A stretch of 64,000 nucleotides of DNA from Alphaproteobacteria bacterium (lineage in GTDB: Bacteria > Pseudomonadota > Alphaproteobacteria > Micavibrionales > Micavibrionaceae), in NCBI GenBank assembly GCA_020445145.1, contig JAGRHC010000018.1, positions 118,691-182,690 of the forward strand, read 5' to 3'. A program made the translations under genes and the position numbers. How positions within the stretch are numbered: the first letter of the stretch is position 1; each line of letters opens with the position of its first letter. Below the pieces are notes generated by a model that saw only the letters and a program-made list of their open reading frames with translations, had not been told where the DNA came from and searched no databases. Shown piece after piece: positions 9,154 to 18,176 of the stretch.

Positions 9154-9222
9154 TCAATTCGGACAAAAAAAGTCAAATTTTTACAAAAATCACATTTTTC
9201 TACTAAAACTTGGAGTGGCAAA

Positions 9223-9297
9223 ATGGTAAAATTATATACAAAGGTATATAATACAAAACGGAATATACTTTTAATTTTTATGCCGGTGTGGGGATAA
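9223..9297 (+). CDS. Possible 24-residue leader peptide
   Basis: A 24-codon frame (MVKLYTKVYNTK then RNILLIFMPVWG) has a good TGGAG ribosome site 7 bases before its ATG and stops 7 bases before the response regulator start. It could couple translation to the downstream gene. Against this, a perfect TATAAT at 9247-9252 lies inside the frame and could be the regulator's own -10, in which case the frame would not be transcribed from there. The AT-rich codons carry little coding signal. Confidence 0.25.
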   Translation: MVKLYTKVYNTKRNILLIFMPVWG

Positions 9298-9304
9298 AAT
9301 AACG

Positions 9305-9997
9305 ATGAAGATTCTGATCGCTGACGATCATACATTATTCAGAGATGCTCTGATTCACTATATTGAGCGATCCGCCCCGGATTTCGAAATCCAGATCGCA
9401 AAAGATTTTTATCAGGTACAGGAAATCTTGGAAGAAGACTCAACCCAGGATTTAATCCTCCTTGATCTGCGCATGCCCGGCATGAAGGGGCTGGAAGGTT
9501 TGCGCTACATCCGTGAAAATTTTCCGCAATGCGCAACCGCATTAATGTCAGGCGTCGCCGAAGAAGAGGACGTGAAACAGGCTCTGGACTACGGCGCAAT
9601 AGGATATTTCCCTAAGACAATGTCGGGAAAAGGGTTCGTCTCAGGCATCAATAAAGTTTTAGCGGGTGAGCGATTCATTCCTGTTGATCCAGTAAACGGC
9701 GGATATGCGCCATCCTACTACGGCGCTCAGGAACGCCCCCCTGAAGATGAAGCGGATAAGAGGGATGGCATCTACAGCACCATAGATGAAATCGGGTTCA
9801 CCCCTCGCGAAAATCAGGTGTTAACGCACCTGATAAAAGGGGAATCAAATAAGGAAATCGCTCGCGCGCTGGATCTTCAGGTTGTCACAGTCAAACTGCA
9901 TGTTCGGGGGATTTGCCGAAAACTCGGCGCCAAAAACCGAACCCACGCGGCCATGAAGGCCAAAGATCTCGAACTTCTAAAATACGCAGAAAAGTAA
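9305..9997 (+). CDS. LuxR/NarL-type response regulator
   Basis: A 230-residue two-domain regulator. Residues 1-120 form a receiver domain with the acidic pocket ADD, the phospho-acceptor D54 in LLDLRMPG, a conserved serine in LMSG and a lysine in FPKTMSG. Residues about 160-225 are a LuxR-type helix-turn-helix: FTPRENQVLTHLIKGESNKE, then IARALDLQVVTVKLHVRGIC. It should bind DNA on phosphorylation. The gene is followed after 6 bases by a hybrid kinase, and the two very probably form one signalling pair. The upstream 150 bases are AT-rich and hold a TATAAT at 9247-9252. The signal and regulon are unknown. Confidence 0.9.
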   Translation: MKILIADDHTLFRDALIHYIERSAPDFEIQIAKDFYQVQEILEEDSTQDLILLDLRMPGMKGLEGLRYIRENFPQCATALMSGVAEEEDVKQALDYGAIGYFPKTMSGKGFVSGINKVLAGERFIPVDPVNGGYAPSYYGAQERPPEDEADKRDGIYSTIDEIGFTPRENQVLTHLIKGESNKEIARALDLQVVTVKLHVRGICRKLGAKNRTHAAMKAKDLELLKYAEK

Positions 9998-10003
9998 AAA
10001 AAC

Positions 10004-12361
10004 ATGCATACGCAAAATCCGTTCCTTGAGCAAAAGGAAGAAATCTCTACGCCCGAAAAGGCAAAAAACCAGCGCGAGGTCATGCCGGGCTTCATCATAA
10101 ATTATATGTCGGTTTTAATCATTCTCGTATTTGGTCTCCTCGCAATTCACGCCTGTATGATGCTCTTCAAGGCCAATGATATGCGCCATAGTGGAGAGAA
10201 CAAAAACTATGCGGCACACCTCTTAAGCATGCAGGACCTTTTTTATCAGTTTAAGCTTGCATATATTGACGAAAAAAATAGTTCTGCTGAAGGGGGCGGA
10301 GATTTAAGCATTGAGTTCAATAAATTAAATGATGAATTTAAAAAATTCCATGAGGAAGCCAAGCAAGTTCTCTTTAAGAAAAAAGATCTTCAGCAAATTG
10401 ATGAATATTCAGCGCTGCTATCGAGCCTACAATCAGGGATGCTGGCGATAGCAAAAAATATTGCTGAAATTGATAAGGCGGGGATGGAAAATCATAACGT
10501 TGAGATGGAAAAGGAAATTTTTGAAATCCAGAAGAGCATGAATGACCTCGAAGCGGATTTCATCAACACGGATCAGAGTACGGAACTTCAGCAAGAAATC
10601 AAGAAGCGTGAATTCGTCCTCTACTGGTCAGTGATCGCGATAAGCTTATCTGCCTTTTTGCTCATCATTTTCAATAGCGACAAAATGCGCCAGCTAAGTC
10701 TGAAAAACAAAGACAATAGTGAAACGCTTGAACTGCTGGAAAACCGCTTGGCCGCTATGGAGGCTGCGCGCGACGGCATTATGATCATCAACCCGCAGGG
10801 ACGCCTTGTTTATATGAACGGCGCTCTACGCAAAATGCACGGCATCGCATCGGAAGATGCAAACCAGTACCTGAACAAAGATTGGACCAACATTTTTGCA
10901 ACATCTGACGTCTATGAATTAGAGGAAAACGTCATCCCGGAAATGGTCACGCAAGGATATTGGCGCGGAGACTTTACTTTGGCCCGCAGGGACGGAGAGG
11001 TGCTAAATACTGAAATGTCCCTGACCAGCCTTCCAGGCGGCGGTTTCATTGGAACGACTCAGGACGTCACGCAAAGCCACAAAGTTCAGCATGAGAAAAA
11101 GGAACTGGAGGCACAGTTCTATCAGGCGCAAAAAATGGAGGCGATCGGCCAGCTCGCAGGAGGCGTCGCCCACGACTTCAACAACATTCTGGCCGCGATG
11201 CTTGGCTATGCCGAATTCCTGGTCGACGATCTGGAAGAAGGCAGTACACATCATCGTTTCGCCAATAATATCATGAAGGCCGGGCAACAGGCCCGCCAGT
11301 TGGTTGAGCAGATTTTAGCCTTCTCAAGACGTAGCAACAGCGAAAAAGGCGATATTGATCTCGTCGGCCCTGTGGAAGAAGCCGTCACGATGTTAAAGGC
11401 CAGCTTGCCCAAAACAATCGAGGTTGAAACCGCCATAAAAGTAAAACATGCCCCGATCCACGCCAACGCCACGCAGATGAGCCAGCTCATCATGAATCTC
11501 TGTGTAAACGCGCGTGATGCAATGGATGACGACCATGGAAAACTGGATATCGGGATCGACGAAATTAATCCCAAAGATTTCCCGTTCCAGGAAATTGTCG
11601 AAGACGATATGCCCGACCCCCAAAACCAGCCGCCTGTCAGGCTTGAAGATGGTGGCCCCGGTCAAACAAGACTCTTTTTAGGTCATCTGGGAAGAGAACA
11701 CCAATATATCCGTCTCCGGGTGAAAGACAGCGGCTGCGGTATGAGCCGCGTCATCATGGAACGGATTTTCGAGCCTTTCTTCACGACCAAGCCCGTCGAA
11801 AAGGGAACTGGCCTTGGTTTGGCAACCGTCCACGGCGTTGTCGTCGGCCACGCCGGTGCCATGATTATCGACAGCACGCTGAATGAGGGGACCGCCTTCG
11901 AACTCTATTTCCCCAAAAGTATAGTCGTAGAAGAAACAAAATCCGAAACCGAAGTGTCAGAGAAAAGAAAAAGCGATCATTCGGCCTGTATTCTCTTGGT
12001 CGAAGATCAGGATGACGTCCGCGATATGACCTTGTGCATGCTGGAGCGCATGGGCTTCGAGGCGTCAGGATGCGCATCAGGGATCGAAGCGCTTGAAATT
12101 CTCCGCGAAGACGGAGATGCCTTCGATCTGGTCGTAACCGACCACAACATGCCAAAAATGACAGGGGTCGAAATGATACAGCAGGCGCAAAGGGAACTCC
12201 CGCAAATGCCGTTTATTGTCCTGACCGGCTACTCACCGGAGAAAATAAAGGAAATCGGCGCAAGCAGCGATGCCGTGAAAGCCGTCCTCCACAAACCCAT
12301 TCAGGCGGATGAGTTGCAAAAGGCGATTGAAGATATTCTCTCTCTAAAGGCCGCTGCCTGA
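10004..12361 (+). CDS. Hybrid sensor histidine kinase (CckA-like)
   Basis: A 785-residue membrane kinase. TM1 (about residues 33-52) and TM2 (about 204-222) flank a roughly 150-residue helical, probably periplasmic, sensor region with coiled-coil character. A PAS domain follows (about 245-365), then HisKA with phospho-acceptor H390 in GGVAHDFNNIL, HATPase (CVNARDAMDDD, SGCGMSRV, GTGLGLATV), and a receiver domain with D713 in TDHNMPKMTG. An unusual proline-rich loop sits inside the ATPase domain near EDDMPDPQNQPPVRLEDGG. The kinase core closely resembles the CckA-type gene at 1.2-3.7 kb, suggesting a paralogue. Immediately downstream of the LuxR regulator, it is its likely partner. Confidence 0.9.
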   Translation: MHTQNPFLEQKEEISTPEKAKNQREVMPGFIINYMSVLIILVFGLLAIHACMMLFKANDMRHSGENKNYAAHLLSMQDLFYQFKLAYIDEKNSSAEGGGDLSIEFNKLNDEFKKFHEEAKQVLFKKKDLQQIDEYSALLSSLQSGMLAIAKNIAEIDKAGMENHNVEMEKEIFEIQKSMNDLEADFINTDQSTELQQEIKKREFVLYWSVIAISLSAFLLIIFNSDKMRQLSLKNKDNSETLELLENRLAAMEAARDGIMIINPQGRLVYMNGALRKMHGIASEDANQYLNKDWTNIFATSDVYELEENVIPEMVTQGYWRGDFTLARRDGEVLNTEMSLTSLPGGGFIGTTQDVTQSHKVQHEKKELEAQFYQAQKMEAIGQLAGGVAHDFNNILAAMLGYAEFLVDDLEEGSTHHRFANNIMKAGQQARQLVEQILAFSRRSNSEKGDIDLVGPVEEAVTMLKASLPKTIEVETAIKVKHAPIHANATQMSQLIMNLCVNARDAMDDDHGKLDIGIDEINPKDFPFQEIVEDDMPDPQNQPPVRLEDGGPGQTRLFLGHLGREHQYIRLRVKDSGCGMSRVIMERIFEPFFTTKPVEKGTGLGLATVHGVVVGHAGAMIIDSTLNEGTAFELYFPKSIVVEETKSETEVSEKRKSDHSACILLVEDQDDVRDMTLCMLERMGFEASGCASGIEALEILREDGDAFDLVVTDHNMPKMTGVEMIQQAQRELPQMPFIVLTGYSPEKIKEIGASSDAVKAVLHKPIQADELQKAIEDILSLKAAA

Positions 12362-12380
12362 TCAAGCGGGCGGGCACCGC

Positions 12381-14483
12381 TTATCGACGCTGCCCCTCAC
12401 GCCACCACGCTGTGGCCAGCCCGCAGAGTAGCGCCAGCAAACTGAGCCAGACCGGCAAAAGCGGATATTCCTCAACCCCGGCAACCGTATAGTCCCCCCC
12501 GCGCTTAAGGCAGATCCATCCGGCCCCCGCATAACGCCGCGCGCCCGCAATCATCTCCACAGCCGGATCAGGCGTTTCCGAAAGCCACGTCACACCGCCC
12601 CGCGATGCATTCACCAGCGGCATCAGGCCCTCCGCGCTTGTCACAACACCGCTCAGCTCCGGCGGATTCAATGTCCCGATCACCGCAAATTTACGCGTGC
12701 CATCCGTATCCTCAAACGCGTAAACCCCCGGCATCGAAACCGTCATCCGATGCGACAGCCAGCCGTTCCCATCCGGCTCCAGCGTAAAAGTCTGCGGCTC
12801 ACCGTCCGGCGGCGTCATCGCAATACTCTCCGAAGGTTGCTTATAATCCTGCTTGCGAACAGTAATCACGTTTTTACTGACCTGCACGTCCAGCGCCCGC
12901 TCATCAAGCTCCGGCTCCTTCATCAGCCAGTGCACCACCCGTCGCAAAAGCTCTGCATGCGGCCCGCCATTCTTATACCCGCGCGACCACAGCCAGATCT
13001 GATCGCTCGCGATCTGCGCAACGCGGCCTTTTTCCATCCGGTCCAGCAGCAAAAGCGGTTTTCCATCAACACCGCTCATCAGCACATCGCCGCTCTTGGG
13101 AACGATATCAACCTGTCGCAGCCACGGCCCCCAGCCATAAGTCTCGCCGGGACGCGCCGGGTCTTTCCATGTCAAACCCGCCGTCACCGGGTGTTTCTTG
13201 CCTAGATCCGTCAGGGTAGGGGTAAATTCCTGCTCATAAATCTTTCCGCCGGGCGCACCGGGAATAATGGCTTTCAAAGGCGTTGTGTAAATGGAATCCT
13301 CTTCAGAAAAAGACGGCCCGCTCGCTTCAAGAAACGCCCCGCCGTTCTTCACATAGCGGGCAATATTCTCGTAATAATAATCGGGGAGAATATTATTCTG
13401 GTGATACCGGTCGAAAATAATCAAATCAAACTCGTTCAGCTTGACCTGAAACAACTCGTGAAACGGAAACGCGATCAAGGCCATCTCGTTTGTCGGCGTA
13501 AAGTCGAACTTGTCCGGCTCCCGCAAAATCGTAAAATGCACCAGATCGACGCCCGGATCGGAGGTCAGCAAATCCCGCCATGTCCGCCCCCCCGCATGAG
13601 GTCGCCCGGAAACCAGCAAAACCTTAAGCCTGTCGCGCACCCCGTTCACCAGAACGGCCGCCTTGTTATTGGCCAGCGTAATCTCACCCGGAACCCCCGC
13701 TGCCTCAAGCGCAAACACGTTTTGCCCCGGCTGCCCGATCGGAAGCTTGAGGGTTTGCTCCGCGCCAACAGGCACAGAAAACGTCTCTTGCCCGCCATCA
13801 TGCCGCGTCAGGGTCACATCCGCCGTGCGCTGGCCTGTATTCGAGGTATCCTCGATCTTGTATCGCAAAATGACATCTTGCCCGACAACCCCGTAGGCGG
13901 GGGCATGGGTGAGGACAAGCCGCCGGTCTTTCTCGTCTTTCTCACCACTCAAAAGAACCTGAACCGGACCGTAATCCTCGAAGGTTTCCGGGTTTTCTGG
14001 AATATCATGCACCTGTCCATCGGTCAGAAGAATAACCCCGGCCCGCCGCTTCGCCGGCACGCTAGAGAGCGCCATATCAAGCGGTCCAAAGAGCTTGGTC
14101 TCGTTCTGCGAGGTATCATCCCCGGCCAGAGGAGCCTCCACGATTTTAACCTCCAGCCCGTCGATTTGCGCAAGGCGTGAGGTTAAGCGTTCAAGCGCTG
14201 TTTCCGTGCGCGTCGCCCGTTTCCCCATATTCTGGCTGGGGCTCCGGTCAACCACAACAACCGCCACATCCTTGACCGGCTTGCGCTGCTCCCGCAGAAG
14301 GGACGGCCCCATCAAGGTCAGCAAAAAAAGCACACTCACGACACTGCGCCAGACCACGCCGCGCCGGAACCGCCAGAGCGAAACCCCGAGCAAAAGCGCA
14401 CAGGCAAGCGCCGCCGCTATAATCCAGACCGGCTCCAGCAGGGGAGAAAAATGAAGCGTCGTTGCCGGACCCGTCCCTTGCAT
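12381..14483 (-). CDS. Membrane protein with a glutamine amidotransferase-like domain (MoxR/Bat cluster)
   Basis: A 700-residue protein with two N-terminal membrane helices (about residues 18-37 and 46-62), a region with a VWA-like start (VAVVVVDRSPSQNMG and ILLTDGQVHD), and a Rossmann-like segment (VLLVSGRPHAGGRTWRD ... FDLIIFDRY ... YVKNGGAFLEASG) resembling class I glutamine amidotransferase-like domains. No catalytic cysteine is evident. A final helix (LPVWLSLLALLCGLATAWW) ends the protein. It is the last gene of a MoxR-DUF58-DUF4159 operon, starting 3 bases after the preceding gene. Such proteins are thought to help assemble or monitor envelope complexes, but the function is unknown. Confidence 0.75.
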   Translation of the reverse strand: MQGTGPATTLHFSPLLEPVWIIAAALACALLLGVSLWRFRRGVVWRSVVSVLFLLTLMGPSLLREQRKPVKDVAVVVVDRSPSQNMGKRATRTETALERLTSRLAQIDGLEVKIVEAPLAGDDTSQNETKLFGPLDMALSSVPAKRRAGVILLTDGQVHDIPENPETFEDYGPVQVLLSGEKDEKDRRLVLTHAPAYGVVGQDVILRYKIEDTSNTGQRTADVTLTRHDGGQETFSVPVGAEQTLKLPIGQPGQNVFALEAAGVPGEITLANNKAAVLVNGVRDRLKVLLVSGRPHAGGRTWRDLLTSDPGVDLVHFTILREPDKFDFTPTNEMALIAFPFHELFQVKLNEFDLIIFDRYHQNNILPDYYYENIARYVKNGGAFLEASGPSFSEEDSIYTTPLKAIIPGAPGGKIYEQEFTPTLTDLGKKHPVTAGLTWKDPARPGETYGWGPWLRQVDIVPKSGDVLMSGVDGKPLLLLDRMEKGRVAQIASDQIWLWSRGYKNGGPHAELLRRVVHWLMKEPELDERALDVQVSKNVITVRKQDYKQPSESIAMTPPDGEPQTFTLEPDGNGWLSHRMTVSMPGVYAFEDTDGTRKFAVIGTLNPPELSGVVTSAEGLMPLVNASRGGVTWLSETPDPAVEMIAGARRYAGAGWICLKRGGDYTVAGVEEYPLLPVWLSLLALLCGLATAWWREGQRR

Positions 14484-14486
14484 CGC

Positions 14487-17273
14487 CTATTTCCCCAACC
14501 GTTTCAGAATTTCAGTCATATGCACCTGATCCGCTTTGTAATTCCCGGTCAGCGCATACATCACCAGATTAACCCCGAAACGCTGCGCCAATTCCTGCTG
14601 CCGTGTGCCCGGACTCATGACGCGGCCCACAAGAGGTTGCCCCGCACCGCTCCGTGCCCCGTCAGCCCACGCTCCGGCCCAGTCATTCCCGCCGATAATC
14701 ACCGAACTCACACCGTCCCGCCCGGTCTCGCTCTGCTGTTCGACCCACACCGTCCCCTTATCATACCGTCCCGGCCAGGTCTCCAGCAGGTAAAAGGATT
14801 TATGCAGCACATGTCCCTCCGGCGCAGGGATAAGAGGCGGGATGCTGAGAGTTGCTGTGATCCGCCGCAGCGCTTGTGCCTGCTGTGTATTGCTGTATCC
14901 GCTGCCGTCATTCACATCCGCATCGCGCGTATCAAAAAGAATCGTCCCGCCATGATCGAGATAGAACTGGATATTCTGAAGCGCCTTGCCGGACAGCGGC
15001 TCCTGCCCGGGATCAACCGCCCAGTAGAGGATCGGAAAGAACGCAAGCGTATCAATCTCCGGATCAACCTCGGCCACACCCTGCGGCTCCACAGACGTAC
15101 GTGTATTTAAAATCTGGGACAAAGCCTCCAGCCCTTCGCGCGTCGCCGCGTTCAGCGCCGGATCGGAGGTGCGGACATAGGCAAGATAAAATCCTTCCGA
15201 ATATTGCATGCTCGAAGATGCCGCCTCTTGCGCCCATGCATGATGCGGAAGCGCAAACAGCACCAGAACACTCGCCGCGCGCGCAAAAGGCCGAAGGGAA
15301 AATGTTATGCCCGACATCAAGGCAATCATAATCGCCCAATCAAGAAGGAAAAGCGCAAACGCGGCACACAAAAGATACGGCATCAAATCCATCTCATAAC
15401 GCGCCTCGTAAACCCCGTGCACCACATCAGCAGGCAGGGAATTCGCGCCATATTTAAGGTGCGGCAGGTTCGTCCCCAAATTAAGGGCATAGTGTAAACC
15501 CTCCCGCCCGTATAGGCCCGGAGGATGCGTGGAATCCGGAACAAAGCTTTCCGCCGCGGGCGCAGGCAAGGGATGCACAAACCCTTTCGGCGGCTCCAGA
15601 TTTCCATGCCCGTCCAGAACAAGGATCGGATCGAGGGCGGCATAATTTTGATGAGACGCCCCCGCGCCACTCTGCCCGGCCATTCGCGTCAAACGCTTGA
15701 GAAGGTCGACATAAAGCCCCGACAGGGCAAGGTCGGACCACGCCGGGTCCGCACTGGTATGCACCAGAACAACCACCCCGCGCCCCAGCGGCGCACCCGT
15801 AATCAGCGGCGTCCCGTCCTCCAGCCGCGCCCAGACCTTTCCGTCGAGATCCTGCGCCGGATCGGCCAGAACCTGCTGCGTCACGCTGACATCCTCGGGG
15901 ATGGAAATCCCGAAAAACGGACTTTCTTTAGGAAAAGGTGCAATTTTTTGCGGCGCCTCCCACGAAAGCGACCCGGCCAACGAACGCTCCCCCGCCCGCA
16001 GCCGAACAGGCGATAAGTAAGGCTGCCCGTCAGCCTCGCTCATCCGTGGTCCGGCAAAGCGCACCAGCAGTCCGCCTTTTTTCACCCAGTTTTCCAGCAA
16101 CTCAAGCGTCTCGCCCGGCATCGCCCCGATATCCGGTAAAACAATCATCGACGGTTTTTGCTTGAGGAGTGTGTCAATCTCGCCCACATTCAAAATCGCA
16201 AACGGCTCCATCGCCCGCTTGAGGTAATAGGCAGGCCCGACAAGCGGCCGCGTCTCTGTCTGCTCCGCAGGCCCGGCAATCCCGACGCTGCGCTTGCACA
16301 TCGTATCATCGCCAAGCAGAATCCCCCCCGCGCTGGTCAGCCCCGAAAGCCGGAACGCCGAAAGCTGGTTTTGCAAGGCAGGCGGCAAGTCAAAGGACAT
16401 CATCCCCGGCAAGGTCGAGGGATTAAGCGTCAGCGTCTGTATATCAAGGACGGCATTATTCTCCCCCAAAGCCTGCACCACGGCTGGCAACCCCTGCGGA
16501 ATGCTGCGCGTGGCATCAACCGCAATGCGAATACCGCTGTCTTTCTTCGCCGAAGGCGTTTGATCGACCACATCCCGCGCAGGCCGTAAAAGTAGCGGGA
16601 GCCGGGCAGGGGGCGGCGCAATATAGTGAAGCGTCCCTTGCCCCTGAAGGACTTTAGCGAACGCGAAAAGGTCGCCTTCATCAAGCCCGTCTGAAAACCA
16701 GAAGGTTGTCAGCGAGCCGCTCACGCTTGTTTTCTCCGCAAGCGCAGCCGCTTCCTTATAATCAGACGGCCATGGGACAGGCGTTAGCCCGCGTAAAATC
16801 GGCAAAGCCTGCGACGCCGTAAGCGGACCGAAAGCTTGCGGTGCTTTTTCACCCTGCGCTGGCGCGGTCGTCAGGATATAAACCGCGCGCGCCTCGCGGC
16901 CAGCCTGCGCAATCAACTCTTCCGCCGCCTTTTGCTCGAGATCCCAGACTTGCGCCGTCGCCCAGCCATTATCCATCACAAGACGCACAGGCCCGGAGCC
17001 GCGCAAACCCTGCGCCGGATTATAAACCGGCCCGGCCAGCGCCAGAATAACCAGCGCCGCCGTCAATAGCCTTAACAGCAAAATCCACCAAGGCGTATGG
17101 CGCGGACTACGCTCCTCGGAAACCAGCCCGGCCAGAAACCGCGTGGCCGGAAACGTCACAGAACGCGGGGCAGGGGGCGTCACCCGCAAAATATACCATA
17201 GCACCGGCAGCGCCAGCAGCCCGGCAAGAAGAACAGGATGCAAAAACACCATATTCGAAAAAAGGTCGATCAT
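14487..17273 (-). CDS. BatA and DUF4159 domain membrane protein
   Basis: A 928-residue protein. The N-terminus is a BatA-type aerotolerance region with two helices (about residues 13-28 and 62-82) around an arginine-rich loop. The middle carries a VWA-related and amidotransferase-like section (GLLVRFAGPRMSEADG). Two further helices lie near residues 635-690, and an AWAQ motif resembling a signal cleavage site precedes the C-terminal DUF4159 domain (FYLAYVRTSDPALN, FLDHGGTILFDTRDAD-like). The whole set appears in many alphaproteobacteria beside MoxR. Its start overlaps the DUF58 gene stop by 4 bases (ATGA), indicating translational coupling. The molecular role is unknown. Confidence 0.8.
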   Translation of the reverse strand: MIDLFSNMVFLHPVLLAGLLALPVLWYILRVTPPAPRSVTFPATRFLAGLVSEERSPRHTPWWILLLRLLTAALVILALAGPVYNPAQGLRGSGPVRLVMDNGWATAQVWDLEQKAAEELIAQAGREARAVYILTTAPAQGEKAPQAFGPLTASQALPILRGLTPVPWPSDYKEAAALAEKTSVSGSLTTFWFSDGLDEGDLFAFAKVLQGQGTLHYIAPPPARLPLLLRPARDVVDQTPSAKKDSGIRIAVDATRSIPQGLPAVVQALGENNAVLDIQTLTLNPSTLPGMMSFDLPPALQNQLSAFRLSGLTSAGGILLGDDTMCKRSVGIAGPAEQTETRPLVGPAYYLKRAMEPFAILNVGEIDTLLKQKPSMIVLPDIGAMPGETLELLENWVKKGGLLVRFAGPRMSEADGQPYLSPVRLRAGERSLAGSLSWEAPQKIAPFPKESPFFGISIPEDVSVTQQVLADPAQDLDGKVWARLEDGTPLITGAPLGRGVVVLVHTSADPAWSDLALSGLYVDLLKRLTRMAGQSGAGASHQNYAALDPILVLDGHGNLEPPKGFVHPLPAPAAESFVPDSTHPPGLYGREGLHYALNLGTNLPHLKYGANSLPADVVHGVYEARYEMDLMPYLLCAAFALFLLDWAIMIALMSGITFSLRPFARAASVLVLFALPHHAWAQEAASSSMQYSEGFYLAYVRTSDPALNAATREGLEALSQILNTRTSVEPQGVAEVDPEIDTLAFFPILYWAVDPGQEPLSGKALQNIQFYLDHGGTILFDTRDADVNDGSGYSNTQQAQALRRITATLSIPPLIPAPEGHVLHKSFYLLETWPGRYDKGTVWVEQQSETGRDGVSSVIIGGNDWAGAWADGARSGAGQPLVGRVMSPGTRQQELAQRFGVNLVMYALTGNYKADQVHMTEILKRLGK

Positions 17274-18169
17274 CGCGGGCCCGAACCTTTCTCCGGTTCA
17301 AACAAACCCCGGACATCCAGAAGGCTCGCCTCCAGCGGCCTGTCGGTCTGGTGAAGAACATAAGACCAGCCCAACTTGCTGCAAAGCGCCTGGATTTCGC
17401 CAATATGCGCTTCTATCCTTGTATTATAGGCCATCCGCACAGAAGCGGCGTCCTCAACAATTTCCTTCTCGCCCGTCCCGGCCCCGAAAAACGCAACGCG
17501 CCCCGCATAAGGCAAATCAATCTCCGCCGGATCAAGAACCTGAAGGATCAGAACATTATCCGTACGTGTGGATAAATTTGTGAATACATCCTGTATATCG
17601 ATAAGCGGCGAAAGAAAATCGCCGGCCAGCACCAGTGAGGAATGACGCGGCAAATGAAGATGCATGGACGGCGGCAGGGCCCGGCCATCCTTCGCATAAT
17701 CAAGAAAACCTTGCCCGATCTTATCCAGCATCTGCCCGCTGCGCCCGGTTTCCCCTGTGCCGAGCAAGCCGACGCGCTCCTCGTTGGCCTGCATCAAAAT
17801 CGCCAGAGCCAGCGCCAGAATACGGGCAGCATCGCCCTTTTTCATCAGGCGCCGCGCAGAAGCCCAGTCCATACCGGCCCCCCCGGCGCACCAGAAAAAG
17901 CAGGATTGCGTCGTATGCCATTCCTTTTGCCGGATATAAACATCACGTGTTTTTGCCGATTGCCGCCAGTCAATATCCTGCGGACGGTCGCCCGGACGGT
18001 ACTCGCGAAATTGCCAGAATTCCTCGCCCATGCCGGGTTTGCGCTGCGCATGGAACCCATGCAAAACCGCCTGCGCCGCGCGCCGGGCCTGCATGGAGAG
18101 CGCAGGCAAATCCTGCGCCGCATGCTCTGCGCCTTGCCTAAGCTGCAATATATCGGTCAGAGCGCGCAT
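17270..18169 (-). CDS. DUF58 domain-containing protein
   Basis: A 299-residue soluble protein with the diagnostic DUF58 motif GMGEEFWQFREYRPGDRPQD followed by IDWRQSAKTRDVYIRQKE. A VWA-like fold follows, with FWCAGGAGMDW taking the place of the usual DxSxSM metal site, so it may not bind metal. DUF58 proteins are commonly encoded beside MoxR ATPases and are proposed substrates or partners of them. It starts 7 bases after moxR and overlaps the next gene by 4 bases. Confidence 0.88.
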   Translation of the reverse strand: MRALTDILQLRQGAEHAAQDLPALSMQARRAAQAVLHGFHAQRKPGMGEEFWQFREYRPGDRPQDIDWRQSAKTRDVYIRQKEWHTTQSCFFWCAGGAGMDWASARRLMKKGDAARILALALAILMQANEERVGLLGTGETGRSGQMLDKIGQGFLDYAKDGRALPPSMHLHLPRHSSLVLAGDFLSPLIDIQDVFTNLSTRTDNVLILQVLDPAEIDLPYAGRVAFFGAGTGEKEIVEDAASVRMAYNTRIEAHIGEIQALCSKLGWSYVLHQTDRPLEASLLDVRGLFEPEKGSGPR

Positions 18170-18176
18170 AAAAGGC

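Noticed and set aside
17567..17575. Perfect DnaA box (TGTGGATAA)
   Set aside because: A single site within the DUF58 coding sequence, with no cluster, AT-rich unwinding region or dnaA/dnaN gene nearby.
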